A DNA stretch of 64,000 nucleotides from Liquidambar formosana (lineage: Eukaryota > Streptophyta > Magnoliopsida > Saxifragales > Altingiaceae). The DNA lies in NCBI GenBank assembly GCA_039720395.1, contig CM077826.1:30004810-30068809 (forward strand). Reading direction: 5' to 3'. The translations under genes and the position numbers were made by a program. Shown one piece after another: positions 1 to 11,928 of the stretch (position 1 is the stretch's first letter; every line of letters begins with the position of its first letter). The notes below the pieces were generated by a model. That model was not told the DNA's origin, ran no database searches, and was given only the letters and a program-made list of their open reading frames with translations.

Positions 1-1350
1 ACTAATGCCAACATCACTATATGGGGTTTGCTCATGGCCTCTTAGAAGCATCGTCAGACTATCTTGAAGTTGCTCAACCAGATACAGGTTCCTGTTGACA
101 CATCTCCAGAAAATTTGGTGAACTTGGTGAATCTAACCTCGAAGAACTCAACCATTGTGTTCTCAGAGGCAGACCTACCTAAAAGTGGACCTAGCCATTC
201 ACAAGCCATGTACATCACTGTTGACACCATGGGAAAGAGGGTTCCGACAGTCTTGATCGACAATGGTTCCGCCCTTAATGTGTGCCCTCTCAGAACTGCC
301 ATCGTTTTGGGGTTGGATCCAACAGACTTCGTGCCATCCGGGCAAACAGTGAGAGCCTATGATAACACCCGCAGAGAAGTGATTGGAGTGGTCACTTTGC
401 CGTTGATTATGGGGCCTACAGAATTCAGAGTGGAGTTCCAAGTGCTGGATGTCTCGTCGTGCTTCAATCTCTTGTTGGGGAGACCTTGGATTCATCATGC
501 TGGGGCTGTCCCTTCTTCATTGCACCAAAAAGTCAAGTTCCCTTATGAAGGGGCCATCGTCACACTCCAAGCTGATTATGACTTGAAGTCGTCAGGGGTA
601 CCCATTTGCGAGATCAAGCCCGAGCCCGTTGGAGCACCATTGTCTGGGTTCAAGTATGTTCAATGCATAGAAAAAGAGCCGGAACGGAGAGAGTTGATAC
701 CTCTCGACCTTTGCCCTCATGGCAATTTGCATGTGGGGAACATAATGAAGAAAATGAGTTTCTTCCCAGGCATAGGACTAGGACGCCGTCAGCAAGGCAT
801 ACCGGTATCCGTTCAGAGCCGCATTGTCACCTATACCTTCGGATTGGGGTATGAGCCTTCCAAAAAGGACTGTATGGAGATGTTGCAGAGAAGCAGAGAA
901 AGGATCAAAGCAAAAGCAGAAGGAAGGGTGCCAGATATCCGAATCTCGCCATACCGACCTACTTTGAATGGTTACTTTGTTAAGGAAGGGGAGGACTTTC
1001 TATTCTGTGGATTTCCCAAACCATCCATTGACAAAGCAACCAAGGCGAGAGTTCCGGGGTTTGAAATATTCTTTACTGAGTGGTATCCCATTACTGCTAC
1101 AATGGTTGATGATGAAGCGATCGATGATGACTATTGGGAAGAGAAGAGTGAGGACTAGGCAGAACAGATGGATTCGGAAGCCATGGTTACAATGTTTCAA
1201 GATATGGTTCTTGCTGTAGAGGAATCGGATCTCGAGTGTTCTTCAATTCACCATTCAGCCGTGCCGCTCCTTAATTGGTATCTTGAAGAGGGTACCATTG
1301 CAGAAGTTCTTGAGGGCGAGGATCTCGCCTTACCTGATAGTAGTTTGTAG
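1..1350 (+). pseudogene. Element A gag 3' end and aspartic protease region, broken by stops
   Basis: This is the C-terminal part of the gag-protease frame. The protease-like segment carries TVLIDNGSALNVCPLRTA, where DNGS takes the place of the usual D-T/S-G active-site triplet, followed by a LLLGRPWIH block typical of retroelement proteases. Compared with copy B (28630-29900), A has a TAG at 43-45 where B has a tyrosine codon, and a TAG at 1156-1158 where B has tryptophan. After the second stop the same frame continues from about 1159 to the natural stop at 1348-1350, ending in acidic LPDSSL as in B. The start of gag lies outside the window. The identification is firm by alignment with B; activity is lost. 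Confidence 0.85.
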
Positions 1351-1515
1351 GTTCCTTAGTAGCTTGTTTTAGCTTTCCTTTCAAATAAAGTGTGTCCGCC
1401 TAGCCCACCTTGTGGAGTTAGGAGTCGTTCCCTAGTTGTGGCACATGTGTTTTCTTTTCTTTTTTTTGTTTTGTTAGTTCAGTCAATAAAGTGTGTTTCT
1501 TTTCATTATTTGCAG
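1351..1515 (+). other. Non-coding linker between protease and RT frames, intron candidate
   Basis: The linker has in-frame stops, is T-rich, and ends in a pyrimidine run followed by TTTGCAG at 1509-1515, which looks like a 3' splice site. The same linker is in copy B (28464-28629). Ogre-type Tat elements are known to splice out an intron between protease and RT, so a similar event here is plausible. The GT at 1351 would leave the stop codon in place, so an upstream donor would be needed (for example G|GTATCT near 1277, which fits the phase). This is inferred from sequence only. Confidence 0.45.
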
Positions 1516-2230
1516 TGTTTCCTTTCTCTCTTCTATGGATATCTATGGCATGGATATAGATCCTAGGAATGACGTCCCCCCGGAGCTCGTCGAGCAAAGG
1601 AAAAGGGGCGTTACCGAACCTAACATGGATGAATTGGAATCAATCAATCTAGGGACAGATGAATTGCCAAGGATAATTAAAATTGGGATAACTCTCTCGC
1701 CTGCTGAAAAAGAAAAAATTGATAATACTTCTAAAAGCCAATGTAGAGGCCTTCGCATGGTCTTATGACGATATGCCTGGTATTGATCCAGATATAGTGC
1801 AACATTACATCCCCACTAATCCCACTAAAAAGCCTATAAAGCAAAAATTAAGAAGATTAAAACCAGAATGGGCTTTGAAAGTAAAAGAAGAGGTAACTAA
1901 ACAATTAGATGCCGGGTTTCTCCAAGTTGTGGAGTACCCTGAGTGGCTGTCTAACATAGTGCCTGTGCCTAAAAAAGATGGGAAAGTGCGAATGTGTGTC
2001 GACTTCCGCGACCTTAATGCTGCAAGCCCAAAGGATGATTTCCCTCTACCGCATATTGATGTATTGGTGGACAGCACGGCAGGCCATGCTCTTCTCTCCT
2101 TCATGGATGGGTTCTCCGGTTACAACCAGATAAAGATGGCGCCTCGAGACATGGAAAAGACGGCTTTTATCACGCAGTGGGGCACGTATTGCTACAAGGT
2201 AATGCCTTTTGGCTTGAGAAATGCTGGGGC
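1493..2230 (+). pseudogene. Element A pol, N-terminal part of reverse transcriptase
   Basis: This is the start of the second frame of element A. It shows RT landmarks KKDGKVRMCVDFRDLNAASP, LPHIDVLVD, FMDGFSGYNQIKMAPRDM and CYKVMPFGLRNAGA. One extra A in the run at 1713-1718, relative to copy B, shifts the frame after residue ~74, so the RT is read from 1719 onward in another frame. The coding sequence is cut at 2230 by Copia element C and resumes at 11924 (11929 after the target duplication). The last ~22 residues of the apparent reading frame (2231-2306) come from C's LTR and are not RT. Confidence 0.9.
2226..2230. repeat. Target site duplication of C, left copy (GGGGC)
   Basis: GGGGC stands directly before the LTR terminus TGTTGGG and again at 11924-11928 directly after the other terminus CCTAACA. 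The uninterrupted site, with one GGGGC, is present in paralog B (minus strand near 27750). Confidence 0.97.
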
Positions 2231-3888
2231 TGTTGGGAATCGAACAAGAGGGAAAAATAGAAGTGCGGAATATAAAAATTTTTTCCTACGATTCCCAATC
2301 CCATGAATCTAACTATGCATAACACAAAATCAAACCCTAACTACGAAGAGGGTTAGAGCACTTACAGGATTTTTGTCTTCTCCGTTTTGCTCCAAGCTTC
2401 TACTCCGGACAGCGGTGAATGAGCAGCCCAAGTGTGCTGCCTCCAACGGTATCCACACCTAGCTAGAGCTTCAAGCCTTTTCTTTCTTCTTCCTTGTTGT
2501 TGCTAGAGGTGGAGAAGAGAGAGAGAGAGAAGAGAGCCTCCAAAGGGCTGGGCGGCTAGGGTTTATTGTGCAAGCCTCTTATGCCATGTCACACATAAGT
2601 GTGACTTATATAGGCAGCCCACTAAAGGGGGCTGGCCATGGGGAAGAAACCCTAATAGGGTTATGTGTAATTACACTTAATTGCACATTAACCCCTATTA
2701 TTTGTATCAAATACAAATAGGCCTATAAAGAACTATTCTTTATTCACTAAAACCCTTTCTCTCATAGACTTTAAAGCCCTTCTTGCATGATCAGTGTGTG
2801 ACCCATTGGGTTCACATCATTAAGTAGTAGGAATAGCACGAGGTGTGCACAATGGAACTCTTTCCATTTAGGGTCTAATTGGAACTCCTTCCAATTTCCT
2901 AATCGATTATAACTCACTTATATCAATTAGGGCTTCTACTAACCATGAGTAACACCTAGCATATGGCTCATGATGTGGTCCTTAATGAGGTGAATAGTCA
3001 TTTACAAAGAACCCTTCTGTTATAGTTTATAGGTTACAATTGCATCCTTCCTTCAACACAATGTCTCCAATTGAACTAATAGGACATGGAAGTCTGTCAA
3101 GTCCCTAGTTCAATTACTTTATACTCATTCATAGATATCAACTCATTGATGAACTCATGAAACTCTTTTCATATTCATCCTACCATGGCCATGGATTTAA
3201 TGAGTTATATTATGAATGCTATATGAGACATTCTCTCTCTTTTCCTGAGAGTGATGGATCCCTTGTTGATCACTCACATGCCTTCACACACATAGCAGTA
3301 GGGCCAATGAACACCTTTGCAGACCCCTGAATAGGATCTGCACTTAGTGTTATCAAACTTCTAAAGCTACATGCATAAGGCAACTATGGTGTCTCAGGTC
3401 TAAGGATTACTTGTACCACTATAACAATGAGAAACTGATTGACAGGCAGGATAAAACTCCATTCAGTTTATCTCATATCTTTGGTCACATTCAGTGTACC
3501 TATTCTCGTAATAGGCACCCACTTGTTGGTTGTAGTGTCTCCACACAAATAGCTTGAGACTAGCTATCCTCCTATAGAGTCAACCTAACAAGTGCTAGTC
3601 CTATGGTTCATTACTGTCCATCATAGTGAACCTTCAACTAGGAATGCTTAAGGAGTTTAGTACAGAGATATATCTATAGTCTCAAAATTACAACTCTTTG
3701 TAATTCCATATTCTCAACTCTAACTCCATGGACATATTATGTAAATATAAATGATGCATATAAACATAATAGAATAAGCCCTTTTATTAAATCAATAATA
3801 AATGTGACATACATAAATGAAATCAAATGATTGTTCCTAATCCCTAAACAATCATCTCCATGATTGGCTCTAGGGCATAATCCTAACA
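2231..3888 (-). repeat. 3' LTR of Copia-type element C
   Basis: On the minus strand the LTR reads TGTTAGGATTATGCCC ... CGATTCCCAACA. It is almost identical to 10267-11923 and alignable with 55512-57221 and 58694-60370. Confidence 0.95.
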
Positions 3889-3899
3889 ATCTCCCACTT
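3889..3899 (-). other. Polypurine tract of element C
   Basis: The minus strand reads AAGTGGGAGAT directly before the 3' LTR start TGTTAGGATT. This arrangement is typical of plant Copia elements and primes plus-strand DNA synthesis. Confidence 0.85.
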
Positions 3900-5670
3900 G
3901 CACTAAAGCCAATCGACCATGTATCGCATACCTATCTTCTCAAGATGTTGGTCTTAGACATAACAAATTATGTCTTAAAGGTTTAGTCAGTAGGTCTACA
4001 AAAACTTATGTAGATAATATCCTCTGTAATGTATCTATTACCTTTTCCAATGATTCCTCTAATCACTTGGAATTGTCACTCTATGTGTTTGGACTTTTGA
4101 TGAGACCGTGATTCCTATACTTGAGCTATAGATCCATTGTTGTCACAAAACAAGGTGTGGGCAACTCAATGGAAGGAACAACTCTAAGTTCTAAATGAAC
4201 TTATAGATCCAAACAGTCTCCTAGACAATGCGACAATTAATTCACCCTCAATAATGGAATCCACTGTATCTTTCATACAGTTCTTCCATTAAGTATTTCA
4301 CCAACTAAAGTGAATATAAAATATACCCCATATGGATTATATCCAAATCCATATACCCATCTACTATGAGTTTACAATTTCCATATACAATCCAATATTC
4401 CAAATTTGAATTGATTGATAACTATTTGTAACAATTACAACATAATAGATATCAGGTTCAATACATAGTGTAAAATAAGGCTTCTTAACACTTTAAGAAT
4501 CTTACTTGTGTTATCCTAGGGCACATGCCCTTGAATAATGAATTCTTATCTGAAGTAAATCAGACCTCCCTTAGAATTCTCTATGTTGAACTCCTTCAAC
4601 ATTTCAACTATGTTTGATGATTTGGAGATACTTAGCAATCTATATGATCTATCTCTATAGATCTTATTGGATGCTTTTGCCAAATCTTTCATGAATTAGT
4701 TTTTCTCCAAAAACCAAAACGATTAGGATGTCATTCATATATCATTCATAATGACTAGGATGTCATCTATACTTAGGATAAAGAAAAATGATCGCACTCC
4801 TACTAACCTTTTATACACTCATGGTTCATCTATACAATGAGAGAAATCAAACAATTTGATTACTTCAACTTTATAGATGTTCTAATTATGAGAACCTTGT
4901 AGTCTATTATTAGACTTCTATAACTTACACACTTTTATGGTTTTTCACCATTTGATATAACATCTTTATATCCTTTTTGACATATCTCATATTCAAAATG
5001 TGTGTTTATAGATAACAAGATCCAAATGGATTTCAGCATAACTATTATCAAACAAGTTTCTTTATAGACAACATTTTGCCTATGTTGAAAACATTCTTAA
5101 ATAGCCAAGCCTTTTAGGTCTCTACCTATCCATATTGGATTTAATGACTCTTAGTCATTTCTCGAGTTGATGTGAAACATCGTCTAGTCATAATCAATAG
5201 GATTATCTTGGTGATCTTTATCACCAAAGAACAATTCTTTCACATTCTAATAGAGATACAATATCTCTCCTATGTTAAGAAATATCCAATTTGATCTATG
5301 AAAAGATTGTAGTGTAGTTAAGGGTTTTGTCTTAACAGAGACAAGGGTTGGATCTTTGTTCGTTTGTGGCTTTACAGACAATTCTATAAATTCTATCTAC
5401 TTTTGCATCTTCTTGAATGAACTCTTTCTCAAGAAAATCCAGCAAACATCCTAATGGAAAACTTTTGTTCATTAGGGTAATAGAAATACTATCCCAACCA
5501 CTTTTGGGATATACCACAATTCAACACTTACTTGACCGTATTTCCAGATTGTCTACATTATGTTTCCAGACATACGTAGCACAAGCCCAAGCCTTAACTT
5601 CTATAAGTTGGGTTTCTTCCCATATCATATCTGATATAATTGGGACAAAACTGGAGTGAACCCTAAATTA
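3900..5670 (-). pseudogene. Decayed Copia pol (integrase end, RT, RNase H) in element C
   Basis: Read on the minus strand with frameshifts, fragments of Copia polyprotein appear in the right order. Near 5660-5400 is the integrase tail, with a GYPK-like block and FLEKEFIQED. Near 4790-4745 is an RT catalytic box reading SIDDILVIMNDI, where the Y of YVDD is replaced. Near 4170-3950 is an RNase H segment with DNNGSIAQV, then a stop, then ESRSHQKSKHIE, later LLTKPL. Stops and frame changes are frequent, so no enzyme can be made. The RNase H stop after QV is also in the second copy (near 60600). Recognition rests on short motifs in the expected order. Confidence 0.8.
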
Positions 5671-8600
5671 TCAATATGTAGCAATTTTAAGGTATATCCT
5701 AGATGGATACATTAGTAAAACTCATCATGGATCAAACCATATCTTAATAGGGTTCAATTTGTTCTCTTAGATTCACCATTGAGCTATGGTATTCTAAGAT
5801 GAGTCTACTATAATTGAATGCATGCTCTACATGACTGTATACATCACAATGTATAGTCAAATTATAAATGTAACTCATTCACTTCAGCAAGTAAAAGATG
5901 GGTTTGGTCATCTCATAACCAAGTCATAATCGTTACATTTAAATGAGAGTGTCTACATCTCTTGTATTCTCGGAATACGTTGCATTCGCTCTAATTAGTC
6001 ATTTAAATTCGGAAATCAAATTTCTAGAATGTCTTAAATGACTTAGTTAAGAAATAAGTTCCCAAAATTAATCTAGCAACTCTTGCTCTATTAAAATTTT
6101 TAAAGGTAACTTATTATCTACTTAACTTTCTGCTTCGATTTAGATTATACTAGAATCCAAAAACCAAGAAGCAAAACTAACCAACAATTTAGTTTAGAGC
6201 ATGAACCAAAACTTCAAAAGTTTGGTTCTTCTAGGAAGACTGATACTTTATCAAGTTCCCTTTACAATACCTTATATTTACTACAAAATAATTATATTTC
6301 TTTGTCTTTGACTTTTCAAGACTTGCTTTCCTCTATGCTTCCATTTTAAATCACATCTAGCTTCTCAAGCTATTCTATGTGATTAATCATTTTTCAAAAG
6401 AATGATTATTAATAAACAACTTTTATTACATCCTAGTCCAGAAGAAGTCCTTTACAAGTACTATACTTTATAGTATTATTTTACTCACAATACAACCTTT
6501 GTATATGATGTAGGACATCAAAGGCACTTGCATTGACTAATTTTTCTTCTGAAGCTCATTAGTCATCAATACTATCATATAGCATGGCAACAAGATGCCA
6601 ATTGCGCATAGTGTCTTTTTCTTCTTAGGATGTTTTATGGAGGGCCTTTAATAAAAGGCCTAATAGCATATAAACAATCTTTTGAAATTGAGAACAATTC
6701 TCAATTTCCTAAGTCAATCAAAGAAATCGGGTTTAGTCAAACTATCAATATCCTATATATTAGGAAATAGGGGTTTTGAGGTGAGTAATTAGGTAATCTA
6801 CATAAACAGAGAATTAGATTTCATTTTTATCCATAATGATTGGGTCTTTAATCATATGGTACCTCCCACTATTTTATCAAATTCCATACACCCTCTAATG
6901 GAATTCGGGAATCTCATTCCTAATGGGGATTGGGGTCCCACTGTGACCTAGAAGCCTCACATGTTAGTTTCTTGACTTCTAACCCACAATAAGAAGACAA
7001 CTCTTTGTCTATTGCTTCATAAGCAAATTCCAATCGTTTTGCCTCTAGGGTACATACTCCTCACATGTTAGTTTCTTGGAATACTTCCCTAGTTAAGTTA
7101 AGCCCATCATTCACACAGGTATGTTTCACCAAATATATACCTCACATGTTAGTTTCTTGGTATATACCAGCTTAGGCACCCCATGATATCTACATATGTG
7201 ATAGTTTCAAGTAATGTCTTTAATATGGGTAGCTCCTACATGTCTGCAGCCAGGTACCCACATTAAGGGACGTTAGATGATCCTATAATGATGGAAGGCA
7301 ATGAAGAATTCATTCCCCAATGACTTCTCCATTTTCAACTTAATATTAAATAAGAGGGGTTTTAAAGGGTCTCATCAAAGTAACATGCATCCTATGTATC
7401 AAAATTTAAACATATAAATTATGCTATTTATAATCATACATCTCATGCTATTATAAATCATACATCGCATGCTATTATATATCAACATATATAAAGTACC
7501 ATATTTTGATATTAGTCCTTAAGTGAATAGGTAACATATACCAAACTATGGTATTGGAGCTAATACAATTATCTCATAAATTAAAGCTCCCACTATGATG
7601 ATTATGGACTTTGAGAGGATTCAATCCAAGCCAATAGATTGAATCCAAGGTCTAAGGTGGGTGTATGTGATCGTAAAATAAACCATTCGTAATATGCATG
7701 CTTTCTTGAAACACTTCTCTAAGCTTTCAAGTCCTTTAATCTGCTCCCTTGGCTTGATGGTCTCCACCATTGGCTTGTTGGGCTCTATCATGCTCCTTTG
7801 GGTCCACCATGCTCCTTAGTGCGCTCTCGATTACATAACATTTACATAATTTAAAGAAAGGGATACATAAGGGGAATGTGGGGTACATAAGAGAATGATA
7901 GAGAGAGAGGGAGAGGGAAGGTGGCATGCAAGCCCCAAATAAATTACATCACCTTAATAAAATTACAACTCTTGTAAATAATAACATCCCATTCATAAGA
8001 CGGCCAATCACAATTGGTTTAAAGGGTATAGTCCATAATCATCATCCAAACACATACATACAATCTCATTGCATAATGTAAAGAAAAACTGTAAGCATTA
8101 AAACATATGGGCATTATGGTAATTCTCTTGAATGATTTACATTAATCTCATTAATGCATCCTAATCTTATTAGGTTTTAACAAAAATATCCAGAATTAAA
8201 TAAAGTCTTAACATTTAGGACATTACAGTTTCAATTAATCAAATTAATTTAAAACATGTAAAGTTTCCTAAAATAACTCTAATGTCCAATATTAGGGTTT
8301 CCTTAATTAAACAAAACAATTTCATTTAATTAAGAATTTCCAGATTTTAATTTAATCCCTAATTGTGTTTTAAACCATTTAAAACATTATAAAATTAATC
8401 AATATTAATTAAATAATTAATATAGGAATTAAATAAAATCATTAAAATGATGAATTAGTGTATTAGGGTTTCCTAAATGCATAACCCTAAACCCTAAATG
8501 CATAACCCTAAACCCTAAATGCAAGCCCTAATCATTAAATGCCTTATGATTGGTCATTTAATGTCCAATCATTAAAACCCTAGGTTCATATGGTATTTAA

Positions 8601-10252
8601 TAAAAGGGATTAGGGTTTAATTAATGCCAAATAGGGTATTAATTACCCTTAATTAATTACACTAATTAGGGTTTCCAAAACCCTAACCCTAGACATCATT
8701 AATGGTATTAATTATGCCCTAACAATCAATAACCATGATTGGTCATTTAATGACCAATCATTAACCCTTAATTAAGGTAATTAATATTCCAATTAGGGTT
8801 TTAATTAATGCCATAATGAAATTAGGGTTTCATCATTAACTCAAAATTAGGGTTTCATCCTTAACTCTATGCAGCCGTCACTACCAGGGGGCTGCCTGAG
8901 CTTGGCTAGGCTGCCATGGCCACCAACGATTGTGGGAGGCCATGGCCAGTCATGGGGGAACATCCTAGGGGTGTGGGACAAGCCTCTGGACACGTGAGAA
9001 GTGGTGGAAGTGGCTGCCATCATCAAGAACAATCAGGGTTTCCAAACCCATTGCTGGAGCCATTGTTGCAGACCTTGAAGGTCACAATAGCTTCTAAATC
9101 CTTATCAATTCGACTCTTCCATTGAAACCAGCTTTTGTATCATGTCCCTACATGAAATACTAAGCTAATAGAAGAGGTTTGGATGATCAAATCATCACCA
9201 ATTGTTCTAAACAATTAAAACAACAGTAGGCTGCCCAGAATTTGACAGCACACTGTCCATGGTCAGAAATTGATTTAAAACCCAGCAAGATGAATGAATT
9301 AGGCTACCAAACGAATTTTCCCAGTATCCTACATGTCTTAGGAAACTAATGCAATTGGTTTCATGCAATTTGGAGTTCCCTAACTCAAGTTCTAATCAAA
9401 ACTCCATTGATGACTTTTCTGCAGAGAAAATCTGCTATGCTGTTCATGAAAAATTTTCAAACTTTTTGAATCTTTTTCCATCAAAACCTTTTTGAAACTT
9501 AAAGAAAATCATATACACATGATATATAATGATCCTACAATGATCTTCCATCATAAATACAGCAGCTTTAATTAGAATTAATTGCAAGAACCTTAGGGTT
9601 CTAAAACCCAGATTCAGCCTCCATGGTGTTCTTCTCCTTCTTCCTTCTGTTCTAGCATCTTAATCCAATTATGATGCATCTAAATGCTTGGGAACCTTTC
9701 CCTACCATGTCTAGAACATAACCCAAGTGGTGGCAACCATTGCCATGCCTTTGATCTCCATCAATAACTCGAAGTTGTGGCTATTGCATCATTCCCGAGC
9801 AAAACTGTCTTTCCAGACAGCCTGTAGTAAAAAATTCATAACTTTCACTACAGAACTCGGATTGACGCACCGTTTGTTGGGTTGGAAAGCTTATTCAAAG
9901 AGCTTTCTAACCATATATGGCTCAAAAATTTTGGAGAAGAACTATGAATTCGGCAGGCAAAACAAGATGACGGTTTTTCATGGCTACCATGAAAACTGTT
10001 CATAACAGTTTTATAAAACCCTAGTTTCCTTATTCTTCTTCTCCAAACTCAAACCCTATGCAACCTATTGCATCCATGGCTACACTTAACCATCAATAAG
10101 AAGAGGAGTAGAAGAGAATTGACCTAGGGTTCCAAACCCTAGGTTCAACCATGGAGGAAAACCAATTATGCAGAAAACTTTTCCAGATTTTTGAATCATT
10201 CAACTACACCATAATTACCAGCCCATATGTATTTTGTATTATGCATAATCAT
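5671..10252 (-). other. Remaining internal region of element C, no recognisable gene
   Basis: This AT-rich sequence lies between decayed pol and the primer site. I find no convincing gag. It contains three near-identical short blocks with CTCACATGTTAGTTTCTTG (near 6957, 7058 and 7141) and telomere-like CCCTAAACCCTAAA motifs at about 8475-8525. It also has a more GC-rich island near 8870-9070, and a 92-codon plus-strand frame at 9727-10005 without a recognisable domain. The last ~1.4 kb would be the element's 5' leader. Confidence 0.6.
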
Positions 10253-10265
10253 GGCTCTGATACCA
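10253..10265 (-). other. Primer binding site of element C, initiator tRNA-Met type
   Basis: The minus strand reads TGGTATCAGAGCC, one base after the LTR end. This is the usual initiator tRNA-Met site of plant Copia elements. It shows that the right-hand LTR is the 5' LTR. Confidence 0.93.
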
Positions 10266-10266
10266 C

Positions 10267-11923
10267 TGTTGGGAATCGAACAAGAGGGAAAAATACAAAG
10301 GCGGAATATAAAAATTTTTCCTACGATTCCCAATCCCATGAATCTAACTATGCATAACACAAAATCAAACCCTAACTACGAAGAGGGTTAGAACACTTAC
10401 AGGATTTTTGTCTTCTCCGTTTTGCTCCAAGCTTCTACTCCGGACAGCGGTGAATGAGCAGCCCAAGTGTGCTGCCTCCAACGGTATCCACACCTAGCTA
10501 GAGCTTCAAGCCTTTTCTTTCTTCTTCCTTGTTGTTGCTAGAGGTGGAGAAGAGAGAGAGAGAGAAGAGAGCCTCCAAAGGGCTGGGCGGCTAGGGTTTA
10601 TTGTGCAAGCCTCTTATGCCATGTCACACATAAGTGTGACTTATATAGGCAGCCCACTAAAGGGGGCTGGCCATGGGGAAGAAACCCTAATAGGGTTATG
10701 TGTAATTACACTTAATTGCACATTAACCCCTATTATTTGTATCAAATACAAATAGGCCTATAAAGAACTATTCTTTATTCACTAAAACCCTTTCTCTCAT
10801 AGACTTTAAAGCCCTTCTTGCATGATCAGTGTGTGACCCATTGGGTTCACATCATTAAGTAGTAGGAATAGCACGAGGTGTGCACAATGGAACTCTTTCC
10901 ATTTAGGGTCTAATTGGAACTCCTTCCAATTTCCTAATCGATTATAACTCACTTATATCAATTAGGGCTTCTACTAACCATGAGTAACACCTAGCATATG
11001 GCTCATGATGTGGTCCTTAATGAGGTGAATAGTCATTTACAAAGAACCCTTCTGTTATAGTTTATAGGTTACAATTGCATCCTTCCTTCAACACAATGTC
11101 TCCAATTGAACTAATAGGACATGGAAGTCTGTCAAGTCCCTAGTTCAATTACTTTATACTCATTCATAGATATCAACTCATTGATGAACTCATGAAACTC
11201 TTTTCATATTCATCCTACCATGGCCATGGATTTAATGAGTTATATTATGAATGCTATATGAGACATTCTCTCTCTTTTCCTGAGAGTGATGGATCCCTTG
11301 TTGATCACTCACATGCCTTCACACACATAGCAGTAGGGCCAATGAACACCTTTGCAGACCCCTGAATAGGATCTGCACTTAGTGTTATCAAACTTCTAAA
11401 GCTACATGCATAAGGCAACTATGGTGTCTCAGGTCTAAGGATTACTTGTACCACTATAACAATGAGAAACTGATTGACAGGCAGGATAAAACTCCATTCA
11501 GTTTATCTCATATCTTTGGTCACATTCAGTGTACCTATTCTCGTAATAGGCACCCACTTGTTGGTTGTAGTGTCTCCACACAAATAGCTTGAGACTAGCT
11601 ATCCTCCTATAGAGTCAACCTAACAAGTGCTAGTCCTATGGTTCATTACTGTCCATCATAGTGAACCTTCAACTAGGAATGCTTAAGGAGTTTAGTACAG
11701 AGATATATCTATAGTCTCAAAATTACAACTCTTTGTAATTCCATATTCTCAACTCTAACTCCATGGACATATTATGTAAATATAAATGATGCATATAAAC
11801 ATAATAGAATAAGCCCTTTTATTAAATCAATAATAAATGTGACATACATAAATGAAATCAAATGATTGTTCCTAATCCCTAAACAATCATCTCCATGATT
11901 GGCTCTAGGGCATAATCCTAACA
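10267..11923 (-). repeat. 5' LTR of Copia-type element C
   Basis: This 1,657-bp LTR matches 2231-3888 with few differences, among them the first bases after GGGAAAAATA, a G/A at the base after GGGTTAGA, and a one-base length change in a T run. It is followed by the target duplication GGGGC. Confidence 0.95.
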
Positions 11924-11928
11924 GGGGC
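11924..11928. repeat. Target site duplication of C, right copy (GGGGC)
   Basis: This is the second copy of the 5-bp duplication. Element A's RT frame resumes here (GATYQRAATTLLHDM in paralog B). Confidence 0.97.

Larger units (their letters stand above)
2231..11923 (-). mobile_element. Element C: full-length, coding-defective Copia-type LTR retrotransposon
   Basis: The 9,693-bp insertion lies on the minus strand. Two LTRs of 1,658 and 1,657 bp flank it and differ by only a handful of bases, so insertion was recent. The primer binding site matches initiator tRNA-Met (10253-10265) next to the right LTR, and a polypurine tract AAGTGGGAGAT sits next to the left LTR. Both fix the orientation. The internal 6.4 kb has no long reading frame, but decayed integrase, RT and RNase H are readable on the minus strand between about 5660 and 3900. 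A second copy starts at 58694. I infer a non-autonomous family mobilised by a related Copia element. Confidence 0.93.

Noticed and set aside
2231..2306. C-terminal extension of the RT frame in A
   Set aside because: It is LTR sequence of element C read through.
5417..5659. Plus-strand 80-codon frame, repeated at 61901-62143
   Set aside because: Conserved only because both are copies of the C internal region. The minus strand there encodes decayed Copia integrase.
8475..8525. True interstitial telomere array
   Set aside because: Only two paired units interrupted by other bases. Reported as motif, not as array.
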